This document shows, piece by piece, positions 32,977 to 41,806 of a stretch of DNA of 64,000 bases (the stretch's first letter is position 1; every line of letters starts with the position of its first letter). The notes beneath the pieces are model-generated. The model saw only the letters and a program-made list of their open reading frames with translations, had not been told where the DNA came from and ran no database searches. Made by a program: the position numbers and the translations under genes. Source of the stretch: DQWO01 sp964478545. GTDB taxonomy: Bacteria > Desulfobacterota > Anaeroferrophillalia > Anaeroferrophillales > Anaeroferrophillaceae. The stretch covers positions 19,287 to 83,286 of the forward strand of contig CAYZIS010000009.1 in the NCBI GenBank assembly GCA_964478545.1. The letters are read 5' to 3'.

Positions 32977-33384
32977 ATGTACGAAATATACCCAATGAAA
33001 AACAGCAGACAAACCGTCGATTATGTCCTCCTGAATGCCTTTATGGACAGCCTGAAGGATCCCTTTTTATTTGTTGATACGAATCATATCATCCGCTACA
33101 TGAACAAAACCGCCCGCAGCCATTTCAAGGACGGAGTTGATCTTTTGAACCGCTCGCTGTTGGATTGCCATAATGAACATTCCTGCCGGATTATCAGGAA
33201 AAATCTGGAAGCATTTAAAAATGGTGAGGATGAACGGCTGATTCACAACAGCGAAAAAAAGAGACTTTTCATGCGGGCAGTACGCGATGAAGAAGGTCAA
33301 CTGATAGGCTACTATGAGCGCTATGAGCCACCCCGACCAGGCATAAGGTTGGGGCCGCTTTCGGCAGCAAAAACCGAAGATTAA
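32977..33384 (+). CDS. Single PAS-domain protein
   Basis: This ~135-residue protein is almost wholly a PAS domain: LNAFMDSLKDPFLFVDTNHIIRYMNKTARSHF at the start (shown here in two parts: SLKDPFLFVD and IIRYMNKTARSHF), then LLDCHNEHSCRIIRKN and IGYYERYEPP at the end. The CHNEHS motif could bind haem or an iron centre, as in some anaerobe PAS proteins; this is inference. ATG 32995 is an alternative start. It has no output domain. Confidence 0.75.
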   Translation: MYEIYPMKNSRQTVDYVLLNAFMDSLKDPFLFVDTNHIIRYMNKTARSHFKDGVDLLNRSLLDCHNEHSCRIIRKNLEAFKNGEDERLIHNSEKKRLFMRAVRDEEGQLIGYYERYEPPRPGIRLGPLSAAKTED

Positions 33385-33456
33385 AATACAGATATATGTT
33401 ATTAATAAAGGTAAATAGTCCTTGATATTTTCCTTAAAATAAGACATATTGTAAAC

Positions 33457-34734
33457 ATGAAACAGATCCTAAAAACAATTATCAAAGATTTCCATTCAAG
33501 GCCGCTACCCGCATTCAAGCTTCGGCAATTGGAGGTACCTCTTGATCTGAACAAGATTATCACAATCATTGGTCCCCGCAGGGCTGGGAAAACGTGGTAT
33601 TTTTTTCAACTAATGGCAAGATTGGAAAAACTTGGTATAAAAAGGGAGCAATTCCTGTATCTCAATTTTGAGGATGAACGCATTGAGTTGGAAGCTAATT
33701 ATGACCAAATTCTCGACGCATATCTTGAGCTATACCCAGATCAGGAGCTGAGTGAACTTTACATTTTTTTTGATGAAATACAGGAGCTGCCAGCTTGGGA
33801 AAAATATGTCCGCCGCCTGTATGACACCGTAAGCAGAAAAATCTTTCTCACTGGCTCAAATGCGAAGATGCTCTCAAAAGAAATTGCGACCTCATTACGA
33901 GGCCGCAGTCTCTCATTTGAAATAATGCCACTATCGTTTACTGAATTTCTCTTCTTCCAAAATATTGATCCGGAAGACCATTTTTCCAGCAGAAATAGGG
34001 CGAAAATTCAACGTAGTTTTGATGAATATCTGCTCTGGGGAGGGTATCCAGAGCTGGTTGATATTGAAACTCGTTTTAAGGCGGATATTCTACAAGAATA
34101 TTTTAATGTAATGCTCTACCGGGACTTAATAGACCGATATGATATCCGTGATGCTTCACTGCTGAAATATTTGATTAAACGCCTGATTGCATCATTTACT
34201 AAGGAGTTTTCAGTCAATAAGTTGTATAATGATTTGAAGTCCAGAGGAATCAGAATTGGTAAGGACACCATTTATCGACTGATTGACCAGATATTCTCTA
34301 TCTACATGGTAACGTGTGTGGAAAAATATGACCCGGAAGTGGTAAAAAGGGAGATGAGCAATCGGAAAATTTATCTCTACGACAATGGTCTTGCCTCAGC
34401 TACCCATTATTCTTTTTTTGAAGACCGAGGCAAACTACTTGAAAACCTGATTTTTACTAAATTACGTGCAACATCCGAAGATATTTATTTCTTAAAAAAT
34501 GGTTATGAGTGTGATTTTGTAGCTTTTCCACGGGTTGAAGAACCTATTCTTATCCAAGCTACGGGAATATTGCATCAGGATAATGTAGATCGGGAGATAA
34601 AGGGTCTGGAAAAGGCACGCAAAAGGATTGAAAATGCACGGGGATTGCTCATAGCCGGCAATATAACCGCTCCCTTTGATATACTACCAAAATGGATTGA
34701 GCTTAAAACGGCCATCGATTGGTTACTGGAATAA
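33457..34734 (+). CDS. AAA+ ATPase with DUF4143 domain
   Basis: This 425-residue protein has Walker A IIGPRRAGKTWYFF (residues 38-45), Walker B YIFFDEIQEL, sensor FLTGSNAKM and a central LLWGGYPELV, then a DUF4143 domain with a C-terminal restriction-like YECDFVAF stretch. Such ATPases are widespread, often mobile, and of unknown role; some sit in toxin or defence contexts. The gene is AT-richer by eye than its neighbours and is followed at once by a family E repeat, suggesting acquisition. Confidence 0.85.
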   Translation: MKQILKTIIKDFHSRPLPAFKLRQLEVPLDLNKIITIIGPRRAGKTWYFFQLMARLEKLGIKREQFLYLNFEDERIELEANYDQILDAYLELYPDQELSELYIFFDEIQELPAWEKYVRRLYDTVSRKIFLTGSNAKMLSKEIATSLRGRSLSFEIMPLSFTEFLFFQNIDPEDHFSSRNRAKIQRSFDEYLLWGGYPELVDIETRFKADILQEYFNVMLYRDLIDRYDIRDASLLKYLIKRLIASFTKEFSVNKLYNDLKSRGIRIGKDTIYRLIDQIFSIYMVTCVEKYDPEVVKREMSNRKIYLYDNGLASATHYSFFEDRGKLLENLIFTKLRATSEDIYFLKNGYECDFVAFPRVEEPILIQATGILHQDNVDREIKGLEKARKRIENARGLLIAGNITAPFDILPKWIELKTAIDWLLE

Positions 34735-34746
34735 CTGACGCGGACT

Positions 34747-34911
34747 GAATGCCCGCAACCCAAAAGAAATTTACCAGGATGTTCCGGCATGGCTCTCGCT
34801 CATTCTCGCCGGCCGTTCGCCGCTAATCACCATCTTGATGATTAGTTCGGCGGCCAAACCCACTGAGAGCCAAGCCCGAACATCCTGAAATGCATTTCCG
34901 GCAATGCTGGG
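34747..34911. repeat. Repeat family E, full copy
   Basis: Left half gaatgcccgcaacccaaaag to GGATGTTCCGGCATGGCTC; centre an AT/GC hairpin of about 60 bases with ggccgttcgccgctaatca and tgattagttcggcggcc as arms; right half GAGCCAAGCCCGAACATCC. It starts 12 bases after the DUF4143 ATPase stop. Confidence 0.75.
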
Positions 34912-34964
34912 TAAAAATCAGCAGCAAAAACTGAAGACAGCCTGAAGATTAACCGGAGGTTGGA

Positions 34965-35255
34965 ATGTTAAGGCATCTTATTTTTCTCAAATTCAGGCCA
35001 GAAGTGACGGATGCAGAAATTAATGCCATCGAGAAGGGCCTGGCAGTTTTACCGGCGGCAATTCCTGAGATTGAAAGTTTTGAATTCGGCCGGGATATCT
35101 TCCACTCCGATCGCTCCTTTGATTTCGCCCTGGTTTCCTCTTTCGCCGATCAAGAAGCTTTAAAACACTACCAAGTCCATCCGACCCACCGGGAAGTCCT
35201 GGTGTTGGTTAAGGCCGCCTGTGATCAGATTTTGGCCGTAGACTACCAGATATGA
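34965..35255 (+). CDS. Dabb (stress-responsive A/B barrel) domain protein
   Basis: This 96-residue protein is a single Dabb domain: LRHLIFLKFRPEVTDAEI at the start, IESFEFGRDI, FDFALVSSFADQEALKHYQVHPTH and a final strand. These dimeric ferredoxin-like barrels have varied or unknown roles. A good ribosome site (ccggagg) precedes the ATG. The YgiQ gene follows after 34 bases. Confidence 0.9.
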   Translation: MLRHLIFLKFRPEVTDAEINAIEKGLAVLPAAIPEIESFEFGRDIFHSDRSFDFALVSSFADQEALKHYQVHPTHREVLVLVKAACDQILAVDYQI

Positions 35256-35289
35256 ATTGACAATCAATACGCTTATGAGCGCCTGAGCC

Positions 35290-36993
35290 ATGTTTCTTCC
35301 CACCACTATTGCTGAGCTTCATGCTCTCGGCTGGTCTGGCCTGGATATCATCCTGATAACCGGCGACACCTATATTGACAGTCCGTTTATCGGCACCGCC
35401 CTGATCGGCAAAGTCTTGGCCTCAGCTGGTTTTCGGGTCGGAATTATTGCCCAGCCGGCCACTGATTCCGACCGTGACATCACCAGGCTGGGAGAACCTG
35501 AACTTTTCTGGGGTGTCTCCGGTGGCAGTTTCGATTCCATGGTCGCCAACTATACCGCCAGCGGCAAATACCGGCACCAGGATGACCTGACCCCGGGAGG
35601 CCGCAACAATCGCCGCCCGGACCGGGCGGTCCTCGTCTATACCAATCTCATCCGCCGCTATTTCAAGCAAACCCGACCCATCGTCCTCGGTGGCATTGAG
35701 GCTAGCCTCCGCCGCATTGCCCATTACGATTTCTGGTCCAACAGCATCCGCCGCTCGGTGTTATTTGATGCCAAGGGCGATTATCTCATGTATGGCATGG
35801 GCGAAAATTCCATGGTGGAACTGGCCAGCCACCTGAAGGAACAAAAACCGGTAGAAGATATCCGTGGCCTCTGCTATCGCGGCAAAACGCCGCCAGCTGA
35901 CTATCTCGAACTACCCGACTATGATGAAGTCAAAGAAAATCGGCAGAAATTCAGCGAGATGTTCCAGCAATTTTACCGCAACCAGGACCCGATCTCAGGC
36001 CATGGTCTTTACCAACGTCATGGTGATCGCTACCTGGTTCACAACCCGCCAGCATTGTATCTTACCCAAGCCGAGCTTGACCGGGTGTATGCCCTTGATT
36101 TTGAACGCCTCGTTCACCCTTATTACCGGGAACTGGGCCGGGTTCGGGCCATGGATACCATCCAGTTTTCCCTGGCCAGCCACCGGGGCTGCTACGGGGC
36201 CTGTAATTTCTGCGCCATCGCCGTCCACCAGGGACAGACAGTCCGTTGGCGCAGCCAAAATTCCATCATCTCCGAAGCCAGGATTTTGAGCAAACACCCT
36301 GATTTCAAAGGTATTATTTCAGATGTCGGTGGCCCAACGGCCAACATGTATGGTTTTGAGTGCGAGAAAAAAATCAGCAGGGGCATCTGCGCTGACAAGC
36401 ACTGCCTCTATCCCAAAGTCTGCAGCCAGCTGCCGGTCCAACATCAAAGTCAGGCCAGAATGCTGAAAAAACTGCGACAACTGCCAGGCATCAGAAAAGT
36501 CTTCGTAGCTTCGGGAATCCGCTACGACCTGGTGCTTGCTGATCAGAAATATGGCGACCGCTACTTGAAGGAAGTTGTTTTCCATCATGTCTCAGGGCAG
36601 TTGAAAGTTGCCCCGGAGCATAGTGAACCGGAAGTTTTGGCGGCGATGGGCAAGCCGCCCATTGACCTGCTGCTGGAATTTAAAAATCGATTTGAGCGTT
36701 TCACCCGGGAAGCCGGCAAAAAACAATTCCTCACCTATTACCTGATCGCCGCCCACCCGGGCTGTACGGAAAGCCACATGCATAAGCTCCAGCATTTTAT
36801 CAGCCGACAGCTGAAAACACGGCCAGAGCAGGTGCAGATTTTCACTCCGACGCCCTCCACCTATGCCAGTCTCATGTACTGGACCGGCATCGATCCCTTT
36901 ACCAACGAGACCATTTTTGTTGAGAAAAATATCCGGGCAAAGGTAAAACAGAAAATGGTACTATTGCCAAAACTCCAGAAAAAAACTCATTGA
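35290..36993 (+). CDS. YgiQ family radical SAM protein
   Basis: This 567-residue protein matches YgiQ: DIILITGDTYIDSPFIGTA near the N-terminus, LGGIEASLRRIAHYDFWSN, the radical SAM motif GCYGACNFCAI (about residue 303) and DVGGPTANMYG with CLYPKVC. YgiQ proteins have a B12-binding-like N-terminal part and unknown substrate. Length is normal. It ends just before a stretch with family D and A repeats. Confidence 0.93.
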   Translation: MFLPTTIAELHALGWSGLDIILITGDTYIDSPFIGTALIGKVLASAGFRVGIIAQPATDSDRDITRLGEPELFWGVSGGSFDSMVANYTASGKYRHQDDLTPGGRNNRRPDRAVLVYTNLIRRYFKQTRPIVLGGIEASLRRIAHYDFWSNSIRRSVLFDAKGDYLMYGMGENSMVELASHLKEQKPVEDIRGLCYRGKTPPADYLELPDYDEVKENRQKFSEMFQQFYRNQDPISGHGLYQRHGDRYLVHNPPALYLTQAELDRVYALDFERLVHPYYRELGRVRAMDTIQFSLASHRGCYGACNFCAIAVHQGQTVRWRSQNSIISEARILSKHPDFKGIISDVGGPTANMYGFECEKKISRGICADKHCLYPKVCSQLPVQHQSQARMLKKLRQLPGIRKVFVASGIRYDLVLADQKYGDRYLKEVVFHHVSGQLKVAPEHSEPEVLAAMGKPPIDLLLEFKNRFERFTREAGKKQFLTYYLIAAHPGCTESHMHKLQHFISRQLKTRPEQVQIFTPTPSTYASLMYWTGIDPFTNETIFVEKNIRAKVKQKMVLLPKLQKKTH

Positions 36994-37055
36994 TTGTTTC
37001 GCTCATTATCTGTAGAATTATTGCTTATCCATCTTTCAGATCAATATTCGACTAG

Positions 37056-37120
37056 TTGCCAAAAGCGCTGAAATCAGCTCCGGTTGACAGTATGCAACTT
37101 TCTAACCGGACAGTACTGAA
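37056..37120. repeat. Repeat family D
   Basis: This copy reads tgccaaaagcgctgaaatca, then ctccggttgacagtatgcaa and ends taaccggaca. It is nearly identical in its last 50 bases to 29346-29397. Confidence 0.7.
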
Positions 37121-37177
37121 GTACTATTCGAAAAAACAAACGTTTATTTGTATTCTGGTTTACCCAATTGTTTTTTC

Positions 37178-37248
37178 TCACGGAGGTACAGAGACACAGA
37201 GCTGCGGAAAGGAAGTTTGCATTTCTCTGTGTCTTAGTGTCTCTGTGA
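37178..37248. repeat. Repeat family A, cagagacacagag palindrome
   Basis: The arms are TCACGGAGGTACAGAGACAC.. (37178 on) and ..GTGTCTTAGTGTCTCTGTGA (to 37248), separated by a short spacer. Together with the family D copy it accounts for the 310-base gap between ygiQ and the cyclophilin gene; nothing else is seen. Confidence 0.7.
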
Positions 37249-37303
37249 GCGTTATTTTATTTTCATTGTTAACCAAATAGTTACTATTTCAGAAAGGAAT
37301 GCC

Positions 37304-37897
37304 ATGAGAAAAATAGGTCTTTTGATTATATCCATCCTTTTAGTAACCTTGATTCAGTGGACATCATTGCCAACTGGCTGCCTTATAGCAACAGCAGGAG
37401 AAAACTCCCAGGTGGTTTTTTCTACTACCAAGGGAGATATGACCATTGAACTCTATGCCGATAAGGCACCCATCTCCGCTAAAAATTTTCTTGCTTATGT
37501 GGACAGCGGATTTTACGACGGGGTCATCTTTCATCGGGTTATTCCCGGATTTGTTATCCAGGGCGGTGGTTTTAGCGCCGAGATGGTTAAAAAGACTACC
37601 AAAGATCCGATTAAAAACGAAGCTGATAATGGCTTGAAGAATCTTCGCGGAACCCTGTCTTTAGCCCGCACCCAGGTGGTAGACAGCGCCACCACCCAGT
37701 TTTTTATCAATTTAAGCGACAATACCGCCCTTGATCATCGTTCTGGAAACTTCGGCTATGCAGTCTTTGGCAAGGTAGTAAAGGGAATGGACGTGGTCGA
37801 TACCATCGCCGGGGTTCCTACCGGCAATCATGGTCATTATCAAGACGTTCCCACAATACCGGTCATCATCAAAAAAGCAACCCGAAAAAAGCCATAA
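37304..37897 (+). CDS. Exported cyclophilin-type peptidyl-prolyl isomerase
   Basis: This 197-residue protein starts with a signal peptide (LLIISILLVTLIQW, cleavage near residue 30) and continues as a compact bacterial cyclophilin: VVFSTTKGDMTIELY, GVIFHRVIPGFVIQGGG, LSLARTQVVDSATTQFFINL and YAVFGKVVKGMDVVD. It speeds proline isomerisation in periplasmic protein folding. The catalytic Arg (FHRVI) and Gln are present. Confidence 0.93.
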   Translation: MRKIGLLIISILLVTLIQWTSLPTGCLIATAGENSQVVFSTTKGDMTIELYADKAPISAKNFLAYVDSGFYDGVIFHRVIPGFVIQGGGFSAEMVKKTTKDPIKNEADNGLKNLRGTLSLARTQVVDSATTQFFINLSDNTALDHRSGNFGYAVFGKVVKGMDVVDTIAGVPTGNHGHYQDVPTIPVIIKKATRKKP

Positions 37898-37909
37898 AGG
37901 AACGGGAAA

Positions 37910-38647
37910 ATGACTGAAACAAGCTTACCACCTGCAATTGCCAGCCGTTATCTGCCATTCATCCACGAAGTCATGGCTTCCGATGGCAAACATATCCATT
38001 CGGTTCATGTTTCCGGCAGCGCCCTGACTGAAGATTTTGATCCGAAATTGGCTGATATCGATTCGGTGATCGTCCTCCACCAAATGGACCTTGATTTTCT
38101 GAAGCTGCTGGCGCCGCTGGGGAAAAAATACGGAAAAAAGGGTATTGCCGCTCCGCTGATCATGACTCCCGACTACATTAGCAGTTCCCTTGATGTTTTC
38201 CCGATTGAATTTCTGGATCTCAAGCTTTTACATCAGACCATTCACGGGGAAGACCTGTTTGCCGACCTGGAAATTAGGATGGATGACCTGCGTCATCAGT
38301 GTGAACGGGAGTTGAAAAGCCGCTTAATCGGCCTGCGCCAGGATTACCTTTCAGCCGCCGGTGACCGGAAAATTCTGGCTGCTGGGTTCAACCACGCGTT
38401 CTCCCACTACTTGCCTCTCTTTCGCGGCGTCATCCAACTATTTGGCAGCCAGCCGACCATTAATTCGACGGCAGTCCTTGATCAACTTCATGAAGCAACC
38501 GGGGTTGATCTTTCCGCCTTCCAGACCATTTTTTGGGCGCGCAGGAAACGACAGAACCTGTCTATGGCCCAACTGAACACGGTATTTGCAAACTGTTACC
38601 AGGCCCTGGAACAGTTGGGGAAATTGGTTGATGAACACCAGAACTAG
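37910..38647 (+). CDS. Nucleotidyltransferase-fold protein upstream of TPM/LemA genes
   Basis: This 245-residue protein has a pol-beta-like nucleotidyltransferase signature: VSGSALTEDFDPKLADIDSVIV (GS at residues 36-37, then DID at about 49-51) and a third acidic strand in DVFPIEFLDLK. A helical domain follows. I do not recognise the subfamily. It lies 12 bases after the cyclophilin gene and overlaps the TPM gene by 17 bases, so it is likely part of an envelope-related operon. Confidence 0.65.
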   Translation: MTETSLPPAIASRYLPFIHEVMASDGKHIHSVHVSGSALTEDFDPKLADIDSVIVLHQMDLDFLKLLAPLGKKYGKKGIAAPLIMTPDYISSSLDVFPIEFLDLKLLHQTIHGEDLFADLEIRMDDLRHQCERELKSRLIGLRQDYLSAAGDRKILAAGFNHAFSHYLPLFRGVIQLFGSQPTINSTAVLDQLHEATGVDLSAFQTIFWARRKRQNLSMAQLNTVFANCYQALEQLGKLVDEHQN

Positions 38648-39413
38648 GATTCTTTTCTGGCTTGTCCTGCTGTTATGCTGTTGTTTGCCGGTCGCTTATG
38701 CGTCCGCCATCCAGCTTCCGGCACAACCAAGCTACTATGTGGTTGACCAGGCCGGCCTCGTTGACCCGGCCACCGAGCAGAAAATCAATGGCTACCTGCA
38801 GGAGCTGGAACAAAAGACCACCGCCCAGATGGTGGTTCTTACCATTCCCAGCCTGGAGGGAGAATCCCTGGAGGACTTTTCACTGCACGTTGCCCACGAT
38901 CTCTGGAAACTGGGGCAGAAAGGGAAAGACAACGGTGTCCTGCTATTGATTTCAAGCGGAGATCAAAAGTACCGCTTTGAAATCGGCTATGGCCTCGAAG
39001 GGGTCCTGCCGGACAGTTTTGTCGGCAGCCTCGGGCGCATCTATCTGGTGCCGTTTTTCCGCCGGGGGGAATATAATAAAGGGATTTATGCCGCCGTACT
39101 GGCCGTTGCCCGCGAGATTGCCGCCGATGCCGGCGTGACCATAACCGGGATGCCACAGCTTAAGAATCATCCCGGTAGCCGTTCAGTAAACCGCAAAAAA
39201 CCAAGCCTGTTCAGTAAAATTATTTCACTGCTGTTCCTAGTAATTATGGTTATAATATTCATCCGCAATCCCCGACTTTTCCTGATGCTCCTCCTTTTTT
39301 CAGCCATGGGCGGCAGGCGCGGTTCCTGGGGTGGATCGGGTGGCGGCGGTGGAGGATTCGGCGGTGGCGGTGGAGGAGGATTCGGCGGTGGCGGGGCTTC
39401 CGGCGGCTGGTAA
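38631..39413 (+). CDS. TPM-domain membrane protein with Gly-rich tail
   Basis: From ATG 38631 the protein has 260 residues: a signal peptide (LFWLVLLLCCCLPVAYA), a TPM domain (YVVDQAGLVDPATEQKIN, QMVVLTIPSLEGES, GVLLLISSGDQKYRFEIGYGLEG), a membrane helix (KIISLLFLVIMVIIFI) and a tail of Gly/Phe repeats ending GGGASGGW. TPM proteins of this shape usually pair with LemA, as here. The role may lie in respiratory complex or envelope maintenance. Confidence 0.9.
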   Translation: MNTRTRILFWLVLLLCCCLPVAYASAIQLPAQPSYYVVDQAGLVDPATEQKINGYLQELEQKTTAQMVVLTIPSLEGESLEDFSLHVAHDLWKLGQKGKDNGVLLLISSGDQKYRFEIGYGLEGVLPDSFVGSLGRIYLVPFFRRGEYNKGIYAAVLAVAREIAADAGVTITGMPQLKNHPGSRSVNRKKPSLFSKIISLLFLVIMVIIFIRNPRLFLMLLLFSAMGGRRGSWGGSGGGGGGFGGGGGGGFGGGGASGGW

Positions 39414-39424
39414 TCAAAACCCAA

Positions 39425-39568
39425 GTTGAGCGGTTAGCTATTAGCAGTTAGCTTTGAGAAAATAAAGCATTAGATTCGTGAGAAATAACATCCAATGGGT
39501 AACAGTTTGTCTTGGTAAACACCCTGTCATCATTAAACTAAGAGCTAATGGCTAAAAGCTCATCGCTT
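39425..39568. mobile_element. Repeat family B, uninterrupted copy
   Basis: This 144-base element has ttagctattagcagttagct near the left end and gctaatggctaaaagctcat near the right end, with a shared inner part (agaaataacatccaatgggt, cattaaactaagagctaa). It lies between the TPM and lemA genes. It is non-coding. Confidence 0.75.
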
Positions 39569-39628
39569 CATTTAGGTACAAGAAAGCCTATCAATAAAAA
39601 TCCTCACATCATTTTCAAGGAGAGTAAC

Positions 39629-40204
39629 ATGTCAAAAAAAGTAAAAACTATTCTCACCATCGTGATTATTCTGTTGCTCATTGGTTTCATGGCTTTTGGC
39701 TGGGTGATCAAAGGCTACAACCGGGCCGTGGCCATGGACGAAAACATCAAGGGCCGTTGGGCCCAGGTTGAAAACCAACTGAAACGGCGCTATGATCTGA
39801 TTCCCAACTTGGTGCAAACCGTCAAAGGCTACGCGACCCACGAAAAAGAACTGTTTGAAAACATTGCCGAAGCCCGGACCAAATATTTTCAGGCTGGAAA
39901 TATTAAAAATAAAGTAGCAGCATCCAACCAGCTGGAAGGGGTTCTTTCCCGCCTGCTGATGCTCCAGGAACGCTACCCGGATCTAAAAGCTAACCAGTCT
40001 TTTCTCAAACTGCAGGACAGTCTTGAAGGAACGGAAAACCGGATTGCCGTGGAGAGAAAACGCTACAACGATGCAGTTCAGGGCCTGAATACCTATGCCC
40101 GGACTTTCTTCGGCCGTTTTTTCACCAGCATTGCCGGGGTCAGCAGTGCCACCTACTATGAGATACCAAAGGGAGAAAAGGCCGTCCCCAAAGTTAAATT
40201 TTAG
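39629..40204 (+). CDS. lemA: LemA family protein
   Basis: The start at ATG 39629, after aaggagag, gives 191 residues: one N-terminal membrane helix (ILTIVIILLLIGFMAFGW) then the LemA core NIKGRWAQVENQLKRRYDLIPNLV (shown as WAQVENQLKRRYDLIPNLV), VKGYATHEKELFENIAEART and NDAVQGLNTYARTFFG. A longer frame begins upstream within the family B repeat and is not family sequence. LemA is a coiled-coil envelope protein that usually accompanies TPM proteins. Confidence 0.92.
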   Translation: MSKKVKTILTIVIILLLIGFMAFGWVIKGYNRAVAMDENIKGRWAQVENQLKRRYDLIPNLVQTVKGYATHEKELFENIAEARTKYFQAGNIKNKVAASNQLEGVLSRLLMLQERYPDLKANQSFLKLQDSLEGTENRIAVERKRYNDAVQGLNTYARTFFGRFFTSIAGVSSATYYEIPKGEKAVPKVKF

Positions 40205-40486
40205 GGAGGTAAAGCATCGCCTCATCAACAGGAAGATAACAACCAGAAAGAATAATTTTTTTGTTGCAGCCGTGGCTAGCATGAGCATTCTCCAGACAGG
40301 GTAAATGGCAGAAAAACTCTGGCGGAACGGGGAAAGAATAGTGCTATTATGTTTGTCCGGCCGGAAATAATTGCAGCACTCCTGCCACGCTATTCTCAGC
40401 TAAAGGGACACAAGCAATAGCTATAGTTTCTTATTAACGGGTGAGGAAACCTTTGTCAAGCCGGGGATTATCAGAATTCGAACTTC

Positions 40487-41803
40487 TTACCGGCCAGGGT
40501 TGTCGTCTCCATCCTGGTGGCATTCAGCAATTTTCTGTAGCAGGGATGTTTTTTTCTCCTCGCTGTTGCCGGGGTCACTACCAATTGCCAAAGGTTCTGT
40601 TGGCTGGTGGGAAGCCGGCAGGTTCCCCAGCAGGGATTCAGCTGGTTGCCGCCCTGAACCGGCAGCATCAAGAAAACCGCCTGAGGTATCGACACTATCA
40701 TCCAGCGGAATTTCAGGAATTTCCACGGAGGGATCAACAATCTTCTCGGACTCGGCAGGAATCTTAGTTGCTGTCGTTCTCTGCAGTTTTGATGATGGGG
40801 TGGTAGGTGGTGGGCTGTTTGGTCTAAGTGTTTCTGGCCGTCTTTCCCCTCCGGTCGATGCTGGACGGGGGATTCTACGCCTGGTCGGTTCTTTTGCTGC
40901 CGCTTTTTTTGCCATTTCTCTGGCGGCGGGTACCGGCTCTCGCGCTTTTGCCATCGCTTCGGCCGCCCCTTGGAGCTGATAATACACTCCCCGGAGATAA
41001 TTCTGGGTCTGAAACTGCGGGGCAATGCCACCCAGGGATTCAGAACCACCGATAATCAGATAGCCATCCCGGGCCAGTACCTGACCAAGTTTCTGGAACA
41101 GTTTTCTTTTGTCATTCCCGGTAAAATAAATAGCAACGTTGCGGCAAAAAACAATATCAAAATTACCCAGCCCGGCATAAGAATCCATAAGGTTGAATTT
41201 TTTAAAGACGGCCAGGGAGCGGATTTCATCCTTGATTTTCCAGCCACCGGCAGCCGGAGTAAAATAGCGCTGCAGGGGGGTTTTCGGCAAGCCCCGTTCA
41301 ATCTCGAAGTTACCATACATACCGTAGCTGGCCTTGGCCACCGCTTCGTCGGAAATATCCGTTCCCAGGAGGGTAATATCATAATCTGAGAGGTCGCCCA
41401 GAGCCTCCAGCAGAGAGATGGCAATACTATACACCTCCTGGCCGGTAGAGCAGGCAGCGCTCCAGATCCGTAACTTGGTTTTTCCCTGTCTACTGGTAGC
41501 TGTACGCCGGTCAACCAAGTCGGGAATAATTTTATTTTTCAGCAGTTCAAAGGGTTTATTATCACGGAAAAAGAGGGTTTCATTGGTGGAAATGGCATTG
41601 ACAACCTCTTTATCCAGCTGTCTGGAGGTATCGGTCTTGGCCCGATAGTAGAGGTCCATAAAAGAACTGCAGCCATAGGAATCCAACAGAGGATTCAACC
41701 GGGTTTCCAGCAAATAGCCTTTGCTCTGATCCAGATAAATACCTGAAATATTATAGATATATTTGGCCAGCAGCTCGATTTCTTCAGCCGTTATTTTTGC
41801 CAT
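40487..41803 (-). CDS. cheR: CheR-type chemotaxis methyltransferase with long disordered tail
   Basis: This 438-residue protein methylates glutamates on chemoreceptors using S-adenosylmethionine. Residues 1-270 are CheR: NETLFFRDNKPFELL, IWSAACSTGQEVYSIAISLLE and FDIVFCRNVAIYF. Residues 280-438 are a Pro/Ser/Arg-rich tail (RRIPRPASTGGERRP) that replaces the usual pentapeptide-binding or TPR region. The last gene of the chemosensory operon, it starts 3 bases after cheB. Confidence 0.93.
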   Translation of the reverse strand: MAKITAEEIELLAKYIYNISGIYLDQSKGYLLETRLNPLLDSYGCSSFMDLYYRAKTDTSRQLDKEVVNAISTNETLFFRDNKPFELLKNKIIPDLVDRRTATSRQGKTKLRIWSAACSTGQEVYSIAISLLEALGDLSDYDITLLGTDISDEAVAKASYGMYGNFEIERGLPKTPLQRYFTPAAGGWKIKDEIRSLAVFKKFNLMDSYAGLGNFDIVFCRNVAIYFTGNDKRKLFQKLGQVLARDGYLIIGGSESLGGIAPQFQTQNYLRGVYYQLQGAAEAMAKAREPVPAAREMAKKAAAKEPTRRRIPRPASTGGERRPETLRPNSPPPTTPSSKLQRTTATKIPAESEKIVDPSVEIPEIPLDDSVDTSGGFLDAAGSGRQPAESLLGNLPASHQPTEPLAIGSDPGNSEEKKTSLLQKIAECHQDGDDNPGR

Positions 41804-41806
41804 TAT

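Noticed and set aside
40205..40486. Possible small gene between lemA and cheR
   Set aside because: Short frames exist but none has a ribosome site or recognisable sequence; nothing supports a gene or structured RNA.
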